Assembly (NCBI RefSeq): GCF_002858675.1 | Contig: NZ_PJZF01000021.1 | Location: 30,800 to 94,799 of the forward strand | DNA length: 64,000 nucleotides | From: Chimaeribacter californicus | GTDB taxonomy: Bacteria > Pseudomonadota > Gammaproteobacteria > Enterobacterales > Enterobacteriaceae | Direction: 5' to 3' | Shown: piece by piece, positions 39,910 through 48,467 of the stretch | Numbering within the stretch: the stretch's first letter is position 1 | How the letters are laid out: each line of letters opens with the position of its first letter | The notes under the pieces: model-generated | Database searches by the model: none | The model's input: the letters and a program-made list of their open reading frames with translations, nothing else | Told to the model about the DNA's origin: nothing | Program-made: the position numbers and the translations under genes

Positions 39910-39934
39910 AACCGCCGCGCCCCGCGCGGCGGTT
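39910..39934. terminator. Hairpin between convergent aapP and the glycosidase gene
   Basis: AACCGCCGCG at 39910-39919 pairs perfectly with CGCGGCGGTT at 39925-39934. Only TTT follows on the plus strand, so it is a weak intrinsic terminator. It marks the boundary between the conserved aap operon and the accessory sugar locus. Confidence 0.55.
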
Positions 39935-39952
39935 TCACATCCAACGCAGGCG

Positions 39953-41020
39953 TCACATCCGGCTCAGCCGCTGCACCAGCGCCATCTCCCGCTCGCTGAA
40001 CGGCAGGCCGTCCGGCGTCAGCACATCGTGGAACCAGAGCGCAGCAGTGTGCGCCTCCTGCGCAATATCCGGCCACGGCAGCCAGGTCTGCGTTTTGCCC
40101 TGCACCAGCCCCCAGTGGTAACAGGTTACCCCTTGCGCCCTGAACAGCGGCAACTGCTCCTCCATCACGCTGCCGACGTGGCGCGCCAGCCACTCGGTAC
40201 ACAACACCGGGCGGTTAAACGCGGCCAGCCGTGCCAGAATCGCCACCTGACCCGGCGTATCCACATAGGCGTGATAGCTGATTACATCTGACAGGTGCAA
40301 CGCCGCGACGTCGATCGGGTGCCGGAACGCCTGCCCGCACGCGCCCCGGTCAGGGATGTGCCAGGCAGCCACCGTCAGCGGCTGGCAGGGCTCAGCCTGC
40401 CGCGCCCAGCGGAATACCTGAATCATCAGCGACAGCGCGTAGATCGCCAGCCGGTCGTCATACTCCGCGTACTGGTCAACGCCGCAGAAAATGCCGCCGT
40501 TGCCCGGCTCGTTGTAGAGATCCCACACCCAGACGCGCCGGTCGTCACGAAAATGGCCGATCACATCCCGCACATAGCGTTCAATCTGCGGCCAGAGGCT
40601 GGGGTCCAGCACCATCGCCCGGCCGGGGCTGCCGGCGGCCTGGCTGTTATGCACGCCCGGGCGCGGCGCTTTCTGCTGCCCGATGACCGGCTCATCGCCG
40701 GAGAAGGCGCAGTCGTCGAGCAGGGTCAGCATCACCTGAAAACCGCAGGCGTCCGCCACCGCCAGAAAGCGATCGATGCGTTCCAGCAACCCGTTCCGGT
40801 CGTGCTGCCACAGGGTAAACGGCAGGTTGGTGCGCAACTGGTTGTAGCCGTAGCGGCTCGCCCAGCGCAGCTCCTGTTCGATGGTGGCCGGGTCGAAGGT
40901 CTCCTGCTGCCACATCTCCAGCCAGTTAACGGCGGTGCGCGGCAGGTAGTTAAAACCGCAGCCCCAGCGCTGTTGCCGGTGCCAGGCCTGGGCCTGTTCA
41001 GCGGGCCATTGCGTATACAT
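39953..41020 (-). CDS. Cytoplasmic clan GH-A glycoside hydrolase (GH5-like)
   Basis: A 355-residue TIM-barrel glycosidase with no signal peptide. The predicted acid/base is Glu171 in WVWDLYNEPGNGG and the nucleophile Glu276 in RPVLCTEWLAR, at the ends of strands 4 and 7 as in clan GH-A. His250-Tyr252 (SYHAYVD) is also typical. It is the last gene of the oxidoreductase locus, 9 bases after the GPH symporter, so it presumably hydrolyses an imported or modified glycoside inside the cell. The exact family and substrate cannot be told from the sequence; similar sequences are often labelled xylanase or mannosidase without proof. Confidence 0.78.
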   Translation of the reverse strand: MYTQWPAEQAQAWHRQQRWGCGFNYLPRTAVNWLEMWQQETFDPATIEQELRWASRYGYNQLRTNLPFTLWQHDRNGLLERIDRFLAVADACGFQVMLTLLDDCAFSGDEPVIGQQKAPRPGVHNSQAAGSPGRAMVLDPSLWPQIERYVRDVIGHFRDDRRVWVWDLYNEPGNGGIFCGVDQYAEYDDRLAIYALSLMIQVFRWARQAEPCQPLTVAAWHIPDRGACGQAFRHPIDVAALHLSDVISYHAYVDTPGQVAILARLAAFNRPVLCTEWLARHVGSVMEEQLPLFRAQGVTCYHWGLVQGKTQTWLPWPDIAQEAHTAALWFHDVLTPDGLPFSEREMALVQRLSRM

Positions 41021-41029
41021 TGCGGCCCC

Positions 41030-42577
41030 CTATTTCGCGTTGGAGAGTGTGACGGTGCCGACGATGCGGCGCGTGGCCTTGCCGCCCCAGACTTCATCGT
41101 ACTCATAGCCGGTGAGTTGCCTGATCACCACCCGCGTCTTCTCATCGCAGTCGCGGTAGTCCCCGCCCAGCTTGCGGCGGGCGATCTCTTTAATCAGCAA
41201 CTGGTGGGTGTCACGCGTGAGTTTGAAGGGATAGGTGGTGTAGAAGCTCACGGCCAGCAGCGCGGCCGTGGCGAAGATCATCAACCCGATAATCGCCTGC
41301 AATGCACCGTCCGGCTGCGTGCCGCTGCCTTTCACGAACCCGGCCTGCTCCAGCACCAGCCCGATGATCATAATGGCGATCGCCACCGTGCTTTTACGGG
41401 TCAGCACCATGACTCCGGCGAAAATCCCCTCGCGGCGCTGCTGGGTGACCATCTCATCAATATCGGGAATAAAGCTGTAGATATTCCACGGAATATAATA
41501 CAGCCCGGCACGCGCCGCGCCCAATAATATAAAGACCGCGGAAAACAGCAGGCCGGGCACCTCCGTGTCGGTGTAATAGACCGCAAACAGGAAAATCAGC
41601 ACGCTGAAAATAGAGCCATAGGCGAGGCGTAACGCAGCGGACGGGGTGACATGGCATTTATTCAGCAGCAACATAAAACCATACGTCCCGGGCACTGAGG
41701 CAAATGCCGCGATACTGAGCCAGCCGGAGACCGCTACCGCATCCTGGCTCAGGCAATAGACCACATAATAGGTAAACACCGCGCCGAACACGTCCATCGC
41801 CGTGAAGGAGAAAATATAGATAATAATATGCAACCGAAAGGCGCGGATGCGGAATGACGAGAGCAGATCCTGCACCAGGTAATTTAAATGGTTCAGTATG
41901 CCGCTGCCGCGCTGCACTTCCGCTTTGAACGCGCCCTCTTCCTCAATATCTTTAGCTTCCCAGGTGCAGCGCCAGGTAATAAATACCGCAATGCAAAAGA
42001 CGCAGGAAAATATCAGGCCGGTCAGGGTATAAGTGAAAGGGTTATCTTTGCCGGTGAACTGCATAATCACGCCGGGCACCGACACCGCGAGGAAGCCGCC
42101 CAATTGCGAGCAGATCATCCGCATCCCGGAAAGGCGGCTGCGCTCCTCGTAGCGGTTGGTCATCTCTGCGGCCAGGGTTTCCCACGGCACCAGCACCATC
42201 GCGGACAATAATTCAATCGAGAGATAGGTACCCAGATAATACCAGTAGCCCATATCGGTGAGCCACAGCAGGGCATATAAGAACATTAACGGGCAACTGA
42301 GCATTAAAAAGAAGCGGCGGCGGCCGAATTTACGGCCAAGCCAGGTGTTGCCGAAATTATCGGTGATATAGCCCATAATCGGGCTTAATATCGCATCAAT
42401 AACCCTGGCGATGGCAAAAATAGAGCCGGCTTCCAGCACCGTCAGGCCGCAATAACTGGTGTAGAAAAAAAGTAACCAGGTGCCGATAATCGCAAAGGCA
42501 CCGCCGCCGAAAAGGTCTGTCACGCCGTAGCCGATCGCCACGCCGTAACCCACCCTGCGTTCAGTAGGTTTAACCAT
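41030..42577 (-). CDS. GPH-family glycoside:cation symporter
   Basis: A 515-residue transporter of the glycoside-pentoside-hexuronide family (MelB/XylP/YihP type) with about 12 membrane segments. It starts GYGVAIGYGVTDLFGGGAFAIIGTWLLFFYT and has the signature RVIDAILSPIMGYITDNFGNTWLGRKFGRRRFF. A loop of charged residues and a C-terminal cytoplasmic tail (about 60 residues, ending TRRIVGTVTLSNAK) extend it beyond MelB. It lies 132 bases downstream of the fourth oxidoreductase gene and 9 bases before the glycosidase, which it likely supplies with substrate. GPH symporters do not phosphorylate, so the sugar enters unmodified. Confidence 0.88.
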   Translation of the reverse strand: MVKPTERRVGYGVAIGYGVTDLFGGGAFAIIGTWLLFFYTSYCGLTVLEAGSIFAIARVIDAILSPIMGYITDNFGNTWLGRKFGRRRFFLMLSCPLMFLYALLWLTDMGYWYYLGTYLSIELLSAMVLVPWETLAAEMTNRYEERSRLSGMRMICSQLGGFLAVSVPGVIMQFTGKDNPFTYTLTGLIFSCVFCIAVFITWRCTWEAKDIEEEGAFKAEVQRGSGILNHLNYLVQDLLSSFRIRAFRLHIIIYIFSFTAMDVFGAVFTYYVVYCLSQDAVAVSGWLSIAAFASVPGTYGFMLLLNKCHVTPSAALRLAYGSIFSVLIFLFAVYYTDTEVPGLLFSAVFILLGAARAGLYYIPWNIYSFIPDIDEMVTQQRREGIFAGVMVLTRKSTVAIAIMIIGLVLEQAGFVKGSGTQPDGALQAIIGLMIFATAALLAVSFYTTYPFKLTRDTHQLLIKEIARRKLGGDYRDCDEKTRVVIRQLTGYEYDEVWGGKATRRIVGTVTLSNAK

Positions 42578-42709
42578 AATAATTGTCCAGTTTGTAAGAT
42601 ATCGTATTACCGGGAATCTCCGGCTCTTTTTTATTTACTGCTGGCGTGCTGTGTGTTTCTCATTATTTATTGGGTCATTAAAAATGCCGTTAAAAAAACA
42701 GAATGGATA

Positions 42710-43735
42710 TTATGCGTTAACCGTTATCCATTGCCGGGTCTGGGAGGAGTGGTAAATCGCCTCCACAAGGGCGAGAGATTTTCCGGCCTCCTCAATTGAG
42801 GTGTATTCCGCCGGAGCCGACGGGTGATGAAGCGTCTGGTAGAACTGCCGGATCGCCGCCAGATGGCCCGATCCCCAATAGGCTTTGGCGTCACTCTCCG
42901 GCGACGGGTCGCTGATCAGGTGGGTGCGCCCGCCCGCGCAGACCCGCCACAGCTGGTTATCCCGCAGTTGCAGCATCCCCGCTTCGCAGTGGATCTCCAG
43001 CAGCAGCGGGGCGTCAGTGGTGTAGCTGTTGCTGGCGTAAAACAGGCCGCGCGCGCCGTTATGGAAATGCAGCGTTGCCATCGCGCTGTCTTCTGCTTCC
43101 GTGACGGCGGCCAGCTCGCCGCTGTCCACCACGCCCTTGACGCGCGCCACCCCGCCGCCGAACCACTGCATCAAATCCAGGGTGTGGATTGCCTGATTAA
43201 TCAACAAACTGCCGCCTTCGGTGGCATAGCGGCCGCGCCACGGGCTGTGGGTGTAGTAGCGGCCGCCGCGTGACCAGGTCAGCACCGCTTTCATGCCGAT
43301 CATCTTGCCGAGCGTGCCGCCCGCCAGCTCGCACATGATCTGGCGGCTGGTGGGGTTGAGCCGGTTCTGGTAGCAGACCGCCAGCCTCCCCGGCGCACGG
43401 GCCGCTGCACCGGCGATCTCCGCCGCCTCCCGACTGTCCAGGCCGATGGGTTTTTCGCAAAACACATGTTTCCCGGCGGCCAGCGCCTCCATCACCATCG
43501 CTTTATGCAGGTGGTGGGGCGTGCAGATATGCACCACATCGATTTCGTCGTCCCACAACAGGGCGCGGTAATCCTGATAGAAATGGCAGCCGTAGGTGCG
43601 CGCCAGCGCCTGCCCCTTCTCGCTGTCGATCTCTGCCAGCGCATGCAGCCGCACGCCCGGCACCTGCCGCAACGCCCCGACATGGCAAAGGTGAATCGCG
43701 CCGCCGCCGATAATCGCGGCATTCAATGTCTCCAT
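42710..43735 (-). CDS. Gfo/Idh/MocA-family oxidoreductase 1
   Basis: A 341-residue NAD(P)-dependent sugar oxidoreductase. Rossmann motif IIGGGAIHLCHVG is at residues 8-20, the cofactor/catalytic EKP at 94-96 (VFCEKPIGLD) and the catalytic His184 in LLINQAIHTLDLMQW. It is fourth of four tandem family members, 17 bases after the previous one, and is followed by a 132-base gap before the symporter. Its sequence differs clearly from its neighbours, so the set is not a recent duplication. The family includes inositol, glucoside-3 and levoglucosan dehydrogenases; the substrate here is unknown. Confidence 0.85.
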   Translation of the reverse strand: METLNAAIIGGGAIHLCHVGALRQVPGVRLHALAEIDSEKGQALARTYGCHFYQDYRALLWDDEIDVVHICTPHHLHKAMVMEALAAGKHVFCEKPIGLDSREAAEIAGAAARAPGRLAVCYQNRLNPTSRQIMCELAGGTLGKMIGMKAVLTWSRGGRYYTHSPWRGRYATEGGSLLINQAIHTLDLMQWFGGGVARVKGVVDSGELAAVTEAEDSAMATLHFHNGARGLFYASNSYTTDAPLLLEIHCEAGMLQLRDNQLWRVCAGGRTHLISDPSPESDAKAYWGSGHLAAIRQFYQTLHHPSAPAEYTSIEEAGKSLALVEAIYHSSQTRQWITVNA

Positions 43736-43752
43736 TTCCGCCTCCTTATGCG

Positions 43753-44838
43753 TCAGTGCGCCGCGTTCGCCAGCATTTGCGCTTTCACGCAGAGTTCCGC
43801 CGCCTTAAAGGCGTGCGCCTGGGTCATGGCGTGTTCGGTGCGGTGCAGGCAGTCGAGGATCAGCGCGCCGAAATAGGGGAAGCCGACCTGCCCGGCCACC
43901 GGGTAGCGGAACTCGCCCGCCCGGTTCACCAGATACACCACATCCTGCTCGCCACGGGTGAGATCGACATATTTGCGGATCTCGATATAGCCCTCGGTGC
44001 CCAGCAGCGTAAGCCGCCCGTCGCCCCAGGTCGTCAGCCCGTCGGGGGTGAACCAGTCACAGCGGAAGTAGCCGGTGGCGCCGTTTTCGCCGCGCAGCAT
44101 CGCGTCGCCGAAATCTTCAAACCGGGGGTACTGCGGGTGGTTGACGTTGCGCACCTGGCTGGCGACCACCGTGGCATCGCGGTTGCCGGTGTAAAACAGG
44201 AACTGCTCGATCTGGTGGCTGCCGATGTCACACAAAATGCCGCCGAAATAGCGCCGCTCGTAGAACCAGCCGGGGCGGCCCCGCCCTTCGCGGTGCGGCC
44301 CGACGCCGAGCGTCTGCACCACCTGGCCGATCGCGCCCTGCTGCACCAGCTGGCCGGCGAATACCGCGCTCTCCACATGCAGCCGCTCGCTGTAGTAGAC
44401 CGCGTATTTGCGCCCGGTTTTCGCCACCATCTCCTGGGCGTCCGTGAGTTGCTCCAGGGTGGTGAGCGGCGCTTTGTCAGTGAAGTAATCTTTGCCCGCC
44501 GCCATTACTTTCAGCCCCAGGGCGCAGCGCTGGCTGGGGATCGCCGCCCCGGCCACCAGCCTGACCTCGCTGTCAGCCAGGATCTCCGCCAGCGACGCAG
44601 CCACCCTCACCTGTGGGTACTGTTGCAGAAACGGTTTCACTTTTGCCGGGTCGGGGTCGTAGACCCATTTCAGCGTCGCGCCCGCTTCCTGCAAGCCGTT
44701 GCACATGCCGTAGATGTGGCCGTGGTCGAGCGCGGCGGCGGCAAACACAAACTCCCCGGCGTTGACCACTGGTTGCGGTTTGCCGACCGGCGCATAGTTC
44801 ATGCCGTCTGAATAGTTCATGCCGTCATTACGGTTCAT
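43753..44838 (-). CDS. Gfo/Idh/MocA-family oxidoreductase 2, divergent subfamily
   Basis: A 361-residue member of a separate subfamily. The N-terminal strand reads FAAAALDHGHIYGMCNGL instead of a classical GxGxxG. DKAP (Asp121-Lys122) replaces EKP, and the catalytic loop is CDIGSHQIEQFL (203-214). YSERLHVESAV and GVGPHRE are strongly subfamily-like. The reading frame overlaps the upstream gene by ATGA. The first 15 residues come from an 18-base tandem duplication that creates three in-frame ATG codons (residues 1, 7 and 13). The first has the best ribosome binding site (AGGAG, 7 bases). Its combination with classical members suggests a multistep oxidation and reduction. Confidence 0.82.
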   Translation of the reverse strand: MNRNDGMNYSDGMNYAPVGKPQPVVNAGEFVFAAAALDHGHIYGMCNGLQEAGATLKWVYDPDPAKVKPFLQQYPQVRVAASLAEILADSEVRLVAGAAIPSQRCALGLKVMAAGKDYFTDKAPLTTLEQLTDAQEMVAKTGRKYAVYYSERLHVESAVFAGQLVQQGAIGQVVQTLGVGPHREGRGRPGWFYERRYFGGILCDIGSHQIEQFLFYTGNRDATVVASQVRNVNHPQYPRFEDFGDAMLRGENGATGYFRCDWFTPDGLTTWGDGRLTLLGTEGYIEIRKYVDLTRGEQDVVYLVNRAGEFRYPVAGQVGFPYFGALILDCLHRTEHAMTQAHAFKAAELCVKAQMLANAAH

Positions 44839-46019
44839 AGCCTCTCTCCTTTCTCCAGATTTTTTCCTGCCGGAATGGCCCCCACCTCGGTGAAGTTGGC
44901 GACGGCGGCGGATTTTTGGTAGAAGCGCGGGGCCTGCGCGCTGATGCCGCCGGTGCGGTAGAACGGATCGTCAGGCGGGATCGGCAGCTTTACTACGCTG
45001 CGGGTGATGGCGGATTTATACAGGGCGGTGATCAGCTCCAGCGCGCGTTTGCCCTGTTCACCGTCCACCAGCGGCGGCGTGCCCTGCGCAATGGCGGTGA
45101 GCAGGTTGTCTATCTGCCCGGTGTGCAGCGTCCAGGCGAGCGGCGGGATCTGCCGGAACAGGGCGTGGATCTGCGCCTCGCGCTCGCAGTCATTCCCTGG
45201 TTGCGGAAAACCGTTATCAGCGCTGAGATGGGCGCATACTGCCCAGGGCGCAGAGATGCGCGCTTTCTCCCCCTGCAACACGATCTGCTGCTCCTCACCG
45301 TGATGCACCACCGAGGCGGTAAGCTGCGCCAGTGCGCCGTTGGGGTAGCGGAAAATCGCGGCGCTCAGGTCTTCCACTTCCGCGTTGTCGTGCGCCACGT
45401 TCGCCATCATCGCCACCACCTCGCTCGGGGTGCCCAGCATCCACTGCAAGGCGTCGATGTGGTGTACCGCGTGGTTAAGCGTGCAGCCGCCGCCCTCTTT
45501 CTCCCAGGTGCCGCGCCACCACAAATCGTAATAGCAGTGGCCGCGCCACCAGAAAGAATCGACCTGCGCATGGCAAATCTTCCCGGCGAGGCCCGACTCC
45601 ACCACCGCGTGCAGCCGCCAGAACGCATCGGTAAAGCGGTTCTGCGCAATCACTGACAGTATTTTCCCGCTGGCCTGCCGGGCAGCGATCATCGCGTCGC
45701 ACTCCTCCAGCGACGACGCCATCGGCTTTTCACACAGCACATGTTTCCCGCCCAGCAGCGCGTCGATGGCGATCGGCGCATGAACGTAAGGCGGGGTGCA
45801 GACATCCACCAGATCTACCTCTCCGCACGCGCTCAGCATCGCCTGATGGCTGCTGAACACCCGGGCGTGTTCCAGCCCGTAGCGCTGTTTTTTCTCCTCT
45901 GCCTTTTCCGGGCAGATGTCCACCAGTGCCACAATGCGGCAGCGCTGCGGGAAGTGCAGATAGCTTTGGATGTGGTTGTGCGCAATGTTCCCGGTGCCCA
46001 CAATAGCGACATGCAACAT
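44835..46019 (-). CDS. Gfo/Idh/MocA-family oxidoreductase 3
   Basis: A 394-residue sugar oxidoreductase: Rossmann VAIVGTGNIAHNHIQSY (residues 4-20), EKP at 97-99 (VLCEKPMASS) and catalytic His in GGGCTLNHAVHHIDALQW. WWRGTWEKEGGG just before the catalytic loop is shared with oxidoreductase 4 and marks this pair as relatives. I choose the ATG at 46017-46019, behind GGGGGA, rather than an ATG 18 bases upstream. The stop overlaps the next gene by 4 bases. Confidence 0.85.
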   Translation of the reverse strand: MLHVAIVGTGNIAHNHIQSYLHFPQRCRIVALVDICPEKAEEKKQRYGLEHARVFSSHQAMLSACGEVDLVDVCTPPYVHAPIAIDALLGGKHVLCEKPMASSLEECDAMIAARQASGKILSVIAQNRFTDAFWRLHAVVESGLAGKICHAQVDSFWWRGHCYYDLWWRGTWEKEGGGCTLNHAVHHIDALQWMLGTPSEVVAMMANVAHDNAEVEDLSAAIFRYPNGALAQLTASVVHHGEEQQIVLQGEKARISAPWAVCAHLSADNGFPQPGNDCEREAQIHALFRQIPPLAWTLHTGQIDNLLTAIAQGTPPLVDGEQGKRALELITALYKSAITRSVVKLPIPPDDPFYRTGGISAQAPRFYQKSAAVANFTEVGAIPAGKNLEKGERL

Positions 46020-46033
46020 ATTTCCCCCTTGCT

Positions 46034-47188
46034 TCACCAGGTGCCGTTGGCATCCAGCGTGCGGCTGACGGCAGGTTTCCCCACCGAGGCGTTGATGCGC
46101 TGCTGCAACAGTTCCAGGTAGCGCGCCTCGTCCAGCGGCAGCGTGACCCAGCCGTCCGTCCAGGTGGAGAGGTGCATGGCGTTGGAGAGCGTCAGGCCGT
46201 GGATGCCCTCCAGGCCCGGTGCGATCAGCGGCTCACCGCGCAGCACGGCGGCGCAGAAATTGGCGGTGATGACGTGGTGGTCGCTGCACGCCGGGGCCAC
46301 CGGCACCGTGACCTCCCAGCACTCCGGCTCACCGAAGCCGTGCTGCCAGCGGGCGTTGAAGGCGGGTTCCGGTTCGCACAGCCGCCAGTAGCGCAGCCGC
46401 CCCTCTTCCACCACCACTTTGCCGCGATCGCCTGTTATCTCCAGCCGGTTGGTGCCGGGCGTTTCCGCCACGGTGGTGATAAACACCCCGGTCGCGCCGT
46501 TGGCGTATTCGGCGTAGGCCGTCACCTCATCTTCCACTTCGATCTGCCGGTGTTTGCCGAACTGGCAGAAGGCGCGCAGCCGCACCGGCATCCCGACCAG
46601 CCACTGCCAGAGGTCGAGCTGGTGCGGGTCCTGGTTAAGCAGCACGCCGCCGCCCTCGCCTTTCCAGGTGGCGCGCCAGCCGCCGGCGTCGTAGTAGCTT
46701 TGTGAACGGTACCAGTTGGTGATGATCCAGTTAGAGCGCCGGATCTCGCCCAGCTCGCCGCCGTCAATCAGCGCCTTTACTTTCTGGTAGAGCGGGTTGG
46801 GCCGCTGGTTATACATGATGCCGAACACCACATCGCACTCGCGCGCGCAGGCGTTCATCTCCTGCACCTGCGCGGTAAACACCCCGGCGGGCTTTTCGCA
46901 CAGCGTATGAAGGCCGTGGCGCATCGCGAGCATCGACAGGCCGGGGTGGTCGTAATGCGGCGTGGCGACGATCACGGCGTCAATCAGCCCGCTGGTGATC
47001 ATCGCCTCTGCGTCCTCAAACAGCGGCAGGCTGTCGCCCACCAGCCGCCGGATCGCCGGGTGTTTGCTGCGGTCGTTGTCACACACCGCCGCCAGACAGG
47101 CCTCGCTGACGACGCCGTCCAGCAGGTAGCGGGCGTGAACGGTGCCGATATTGCCGATGCCGATAATGCCAAAACGTAGCTTCTCCAT
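46034..47188 (-). CDS. Gfo/Idh/MocA-family oxidoreductase 4, first gene of the sugar operon
   Basis: A 384-residue family member: Rossmann FGIIGIGNIGTVHARYLL (residues 6-23), EKP at 98-100 (TLCEKPAGVF) and catalytic loop GGGVLLNQDPHQLDLWQW. WRATWKGEGGG precedes it. It is transcribed first, from a promoter at 47226-47254, with the divergent LacI gene upstream. It lies 14 bases before oxidoreductase 3. Confidence 0.85.
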   Translation of the reverse strand: MEKLRFGIIGIGNIGTVHARYLLDGVVSEACLAAVCDNDRSKHPAIRRLVGDSLPLFEDAEAMITSGLIDAVIVATPHYDHPGLSMLAMRHGLHTLCEKPAGVFTAQVQEMNACARECDVVFGIMYNQRPNPLYQKVKALIDGGELGEIRRSNWIITNWYRSQSYYDAGGWRATWKGEGGGVLLNQDPHQLDLWQWLVGMPVRLRAFCQFGKHRQIEVEDEVTAYAEYANGATGVFITTVAETPGTNRLEITGDRGKVVVEEGRLRYWRLCEPEPAFNARWQHGFGEPECWEVTVPVAPACSDHHVITANFCAAVLRGEPLIAPGLEGIHGLTLSNAMHLSTWTDGWVTLPLDEARYLELLQQRINASVGKPAVSRTLDANGTW

Positions 47189-47225
47189 AACTCACCTGTA
47201 TTCCACTGCGTTGGGGGATAGCGGG

Positions 47226-47254
47226 AACATAATGAAGCGCGGAAAGCGCGACAA
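47226..47254 (-). promoter_or_regulatory. Predicted promoter of the four-oxidoreductase operon
   Basis: On the minus strand, TTGTCG (-35, 47249-47254) and TATGTT (-10, 47226-47231) are separated by 17 bases. The spacer holds GCGCTTTCCGCGC, an imperfect dyad, which could be the LacI-type operator. The start of transcription would be near 47219. Confidence 0.55.
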
Positions 47255-47262
47255 ACGGAATG

Positions 47263-47278
47263 TGTGAGAGGAATCGCA
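47263..47278. promoter_or_regulatory. CRP-like site in the LacI/oxidoreductase control region
   Basis: TGTGAGAGGAATCGCA matches TGTGA-N6-TCACA at nine of ten bases. It lies about 50 bases upstream of the predicted operon start, slightly closer than the standard class I position. It suggests catabolite control of the sugar locus. Confidence 0.55.
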
Positions 47279-47379
47279 AGGCCGGGACGCCAACCGCCCT
47301 GCGGCCCGGATTTGGTTGTAAAATCAGCAGATTAACCCTAAGAATATTTGCAGATATTTATTGCGAGCGGGGTCACATC

Positions 47380-48438
47380 ATGCCGGGCAAGCTTCAGATG
47401 GACAAAATCGCCGCCCTGACGGGCTATTCCATCAGCACCGTGTCACGCGTGCTGGCGGGGAAATCCTACACCAGCGATCGTGCACGGGAGGCCATCATCA
47501 GTTGCGCGCGGCAGCTCGGCGTGCTGGACGGCCTGGCCTGCGGGCGGCTGCTGATTGACGGCGTGGCGGTGTTCGCGCCGGGGCGCACGTTTAACGCCAG
47601 GGGCGACGTGTTCTATCTGGAAGTGACCCGCGGCATCGCCGAGGCGCTGGCGGCGCACAATGTTTACCTCAGCTATTGCGGACTGGAAGAGGAGCATGCC
47701 GACATCGAAGCCTTTCTGGACAAGGCCGGGAACAAGCACATCAACGCGGTGATCATCATCGGCACCGATGACCCGACCATCTTCAAGCTGGCGGCGACGC
47801 TGAATAAGCCCTGCGTGCTCATCAACACCAATGACCGGGAAATGACGCTCGACGCCATCTCGCCCGACCATTACGCCATCGGCTTTAACGCCGCGCGCCA
47901 TGTGTTTGAGCGCGGCCACCGGCGCATGCTCTCCTTGACCTGCTTGCGCCGCAAAACGCTTTTCACCCGGCTGCACGGCATTCAGGAAGCTTACCGCCAT
48001 TTCCATGTGCCGTTTGATGCGCAACAGGATCTGATTGTCACCGAAGGGTTTTCGTCAGAGGAGGCAGAACAGGCGCTGGAGGCGTGGCTGGCATCGCATC
48101 CGCCGTCCTGCTGGCCGGAGGTGATTTTCCCCGGCAGCATGGGCATGACCACCGGCGTGCTGCGCGTGCTGGCACGGCGACAGGTGCGGGTACCGGAGGC
48201 GATGTCGCTGATTACCACGGACTTTAGCTGGCATCTGGAAAACAGCGCGGAGATGCCGGTCACCGGCATTGTGGTGCCGTGCCGGGAGCTGGGCATTGAG
48301 GCGGTGCACCTGCTGCAACACCGGCTGAACCGGCCGCAGGCGGCGGTGTGTAATCTGTTATTGCAGGGGAGACTCAGGGAGGCGGGGTCAGTGCGGTACG
48401 CCACACGCCACGCAGCCCGCGTGGCGCTGGGTCAGTAA
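47380..48438 (+). CDS. LacI-family regulator of the sugar locus
   Basis: A 352-residue repressor. The helix-turn-helix is residues 6-27 (QMDKIAALTGYSISTVSRVL), then the hinge helix and a two-lobed sugar-binding domain from about residue 60. I take the ATG at 47380, behind GAGCGGGGT, so that the DNA-binding domain begins near residue 5, as usual; the frame is open 120 bases further upstream but carries no recognisable domain. It is divergent from the oxidoreductase operon and is its likely regulator. The DNA-binding domain is unusual in reading AGKSYTSDRAREAII. Confidence 0.88.
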   Translation: MPGKLQMDKIAALTGYSISTVSRVLAGKSYTSDRAREAIISCARQLGVLDGLACGRLLIDGVAVFAPGRTFNARGDVFYLEVTRGIAEALAAHNVYLSYCGLEEEHADIEAFLDKAGNKHINAVIIIGTDDPTIFKLAATLNKPCVLINTNDREMTLDAISPDHYAIGFNAARHVFERGHRRMLSLTCLRRKTLFTRLHGIQEAYRHFHVPFDAQQDLIVTEGFSSEEAEQALEAWLASHPPSCWPEVIFPGSMGMTTGVLRVLARRQVRVPEAMSLITTDFSWHLENSAEMPVTGIVVPCRELGIEAVHLLQHRLNRPQAAVCNLLLQGRLREAGSVRYATRHAARVALGQ

Positions 48439-48467
48439 CGGGCGCGATCAGTGCCGCGCCGCGTGGG

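Noticed and set aside
39881..39952. Possible 5S rRNA or tRNA after aapP, as in E. coli where an rRNA operon follows yhdZ
   Set aside because: Only a GC-rich hairpin is present, and the glycosidase gene begins at once; no rRNA- or tRNA-like sequence is seen.
39953..48438. Genomic island or prophage origin of the sugar locus
   Set aside because: No integrase, tRNA end, attachment repeat or insertion sequence is visible, and base composition looks like that of the flanks. Acquisition is possible but not shown.
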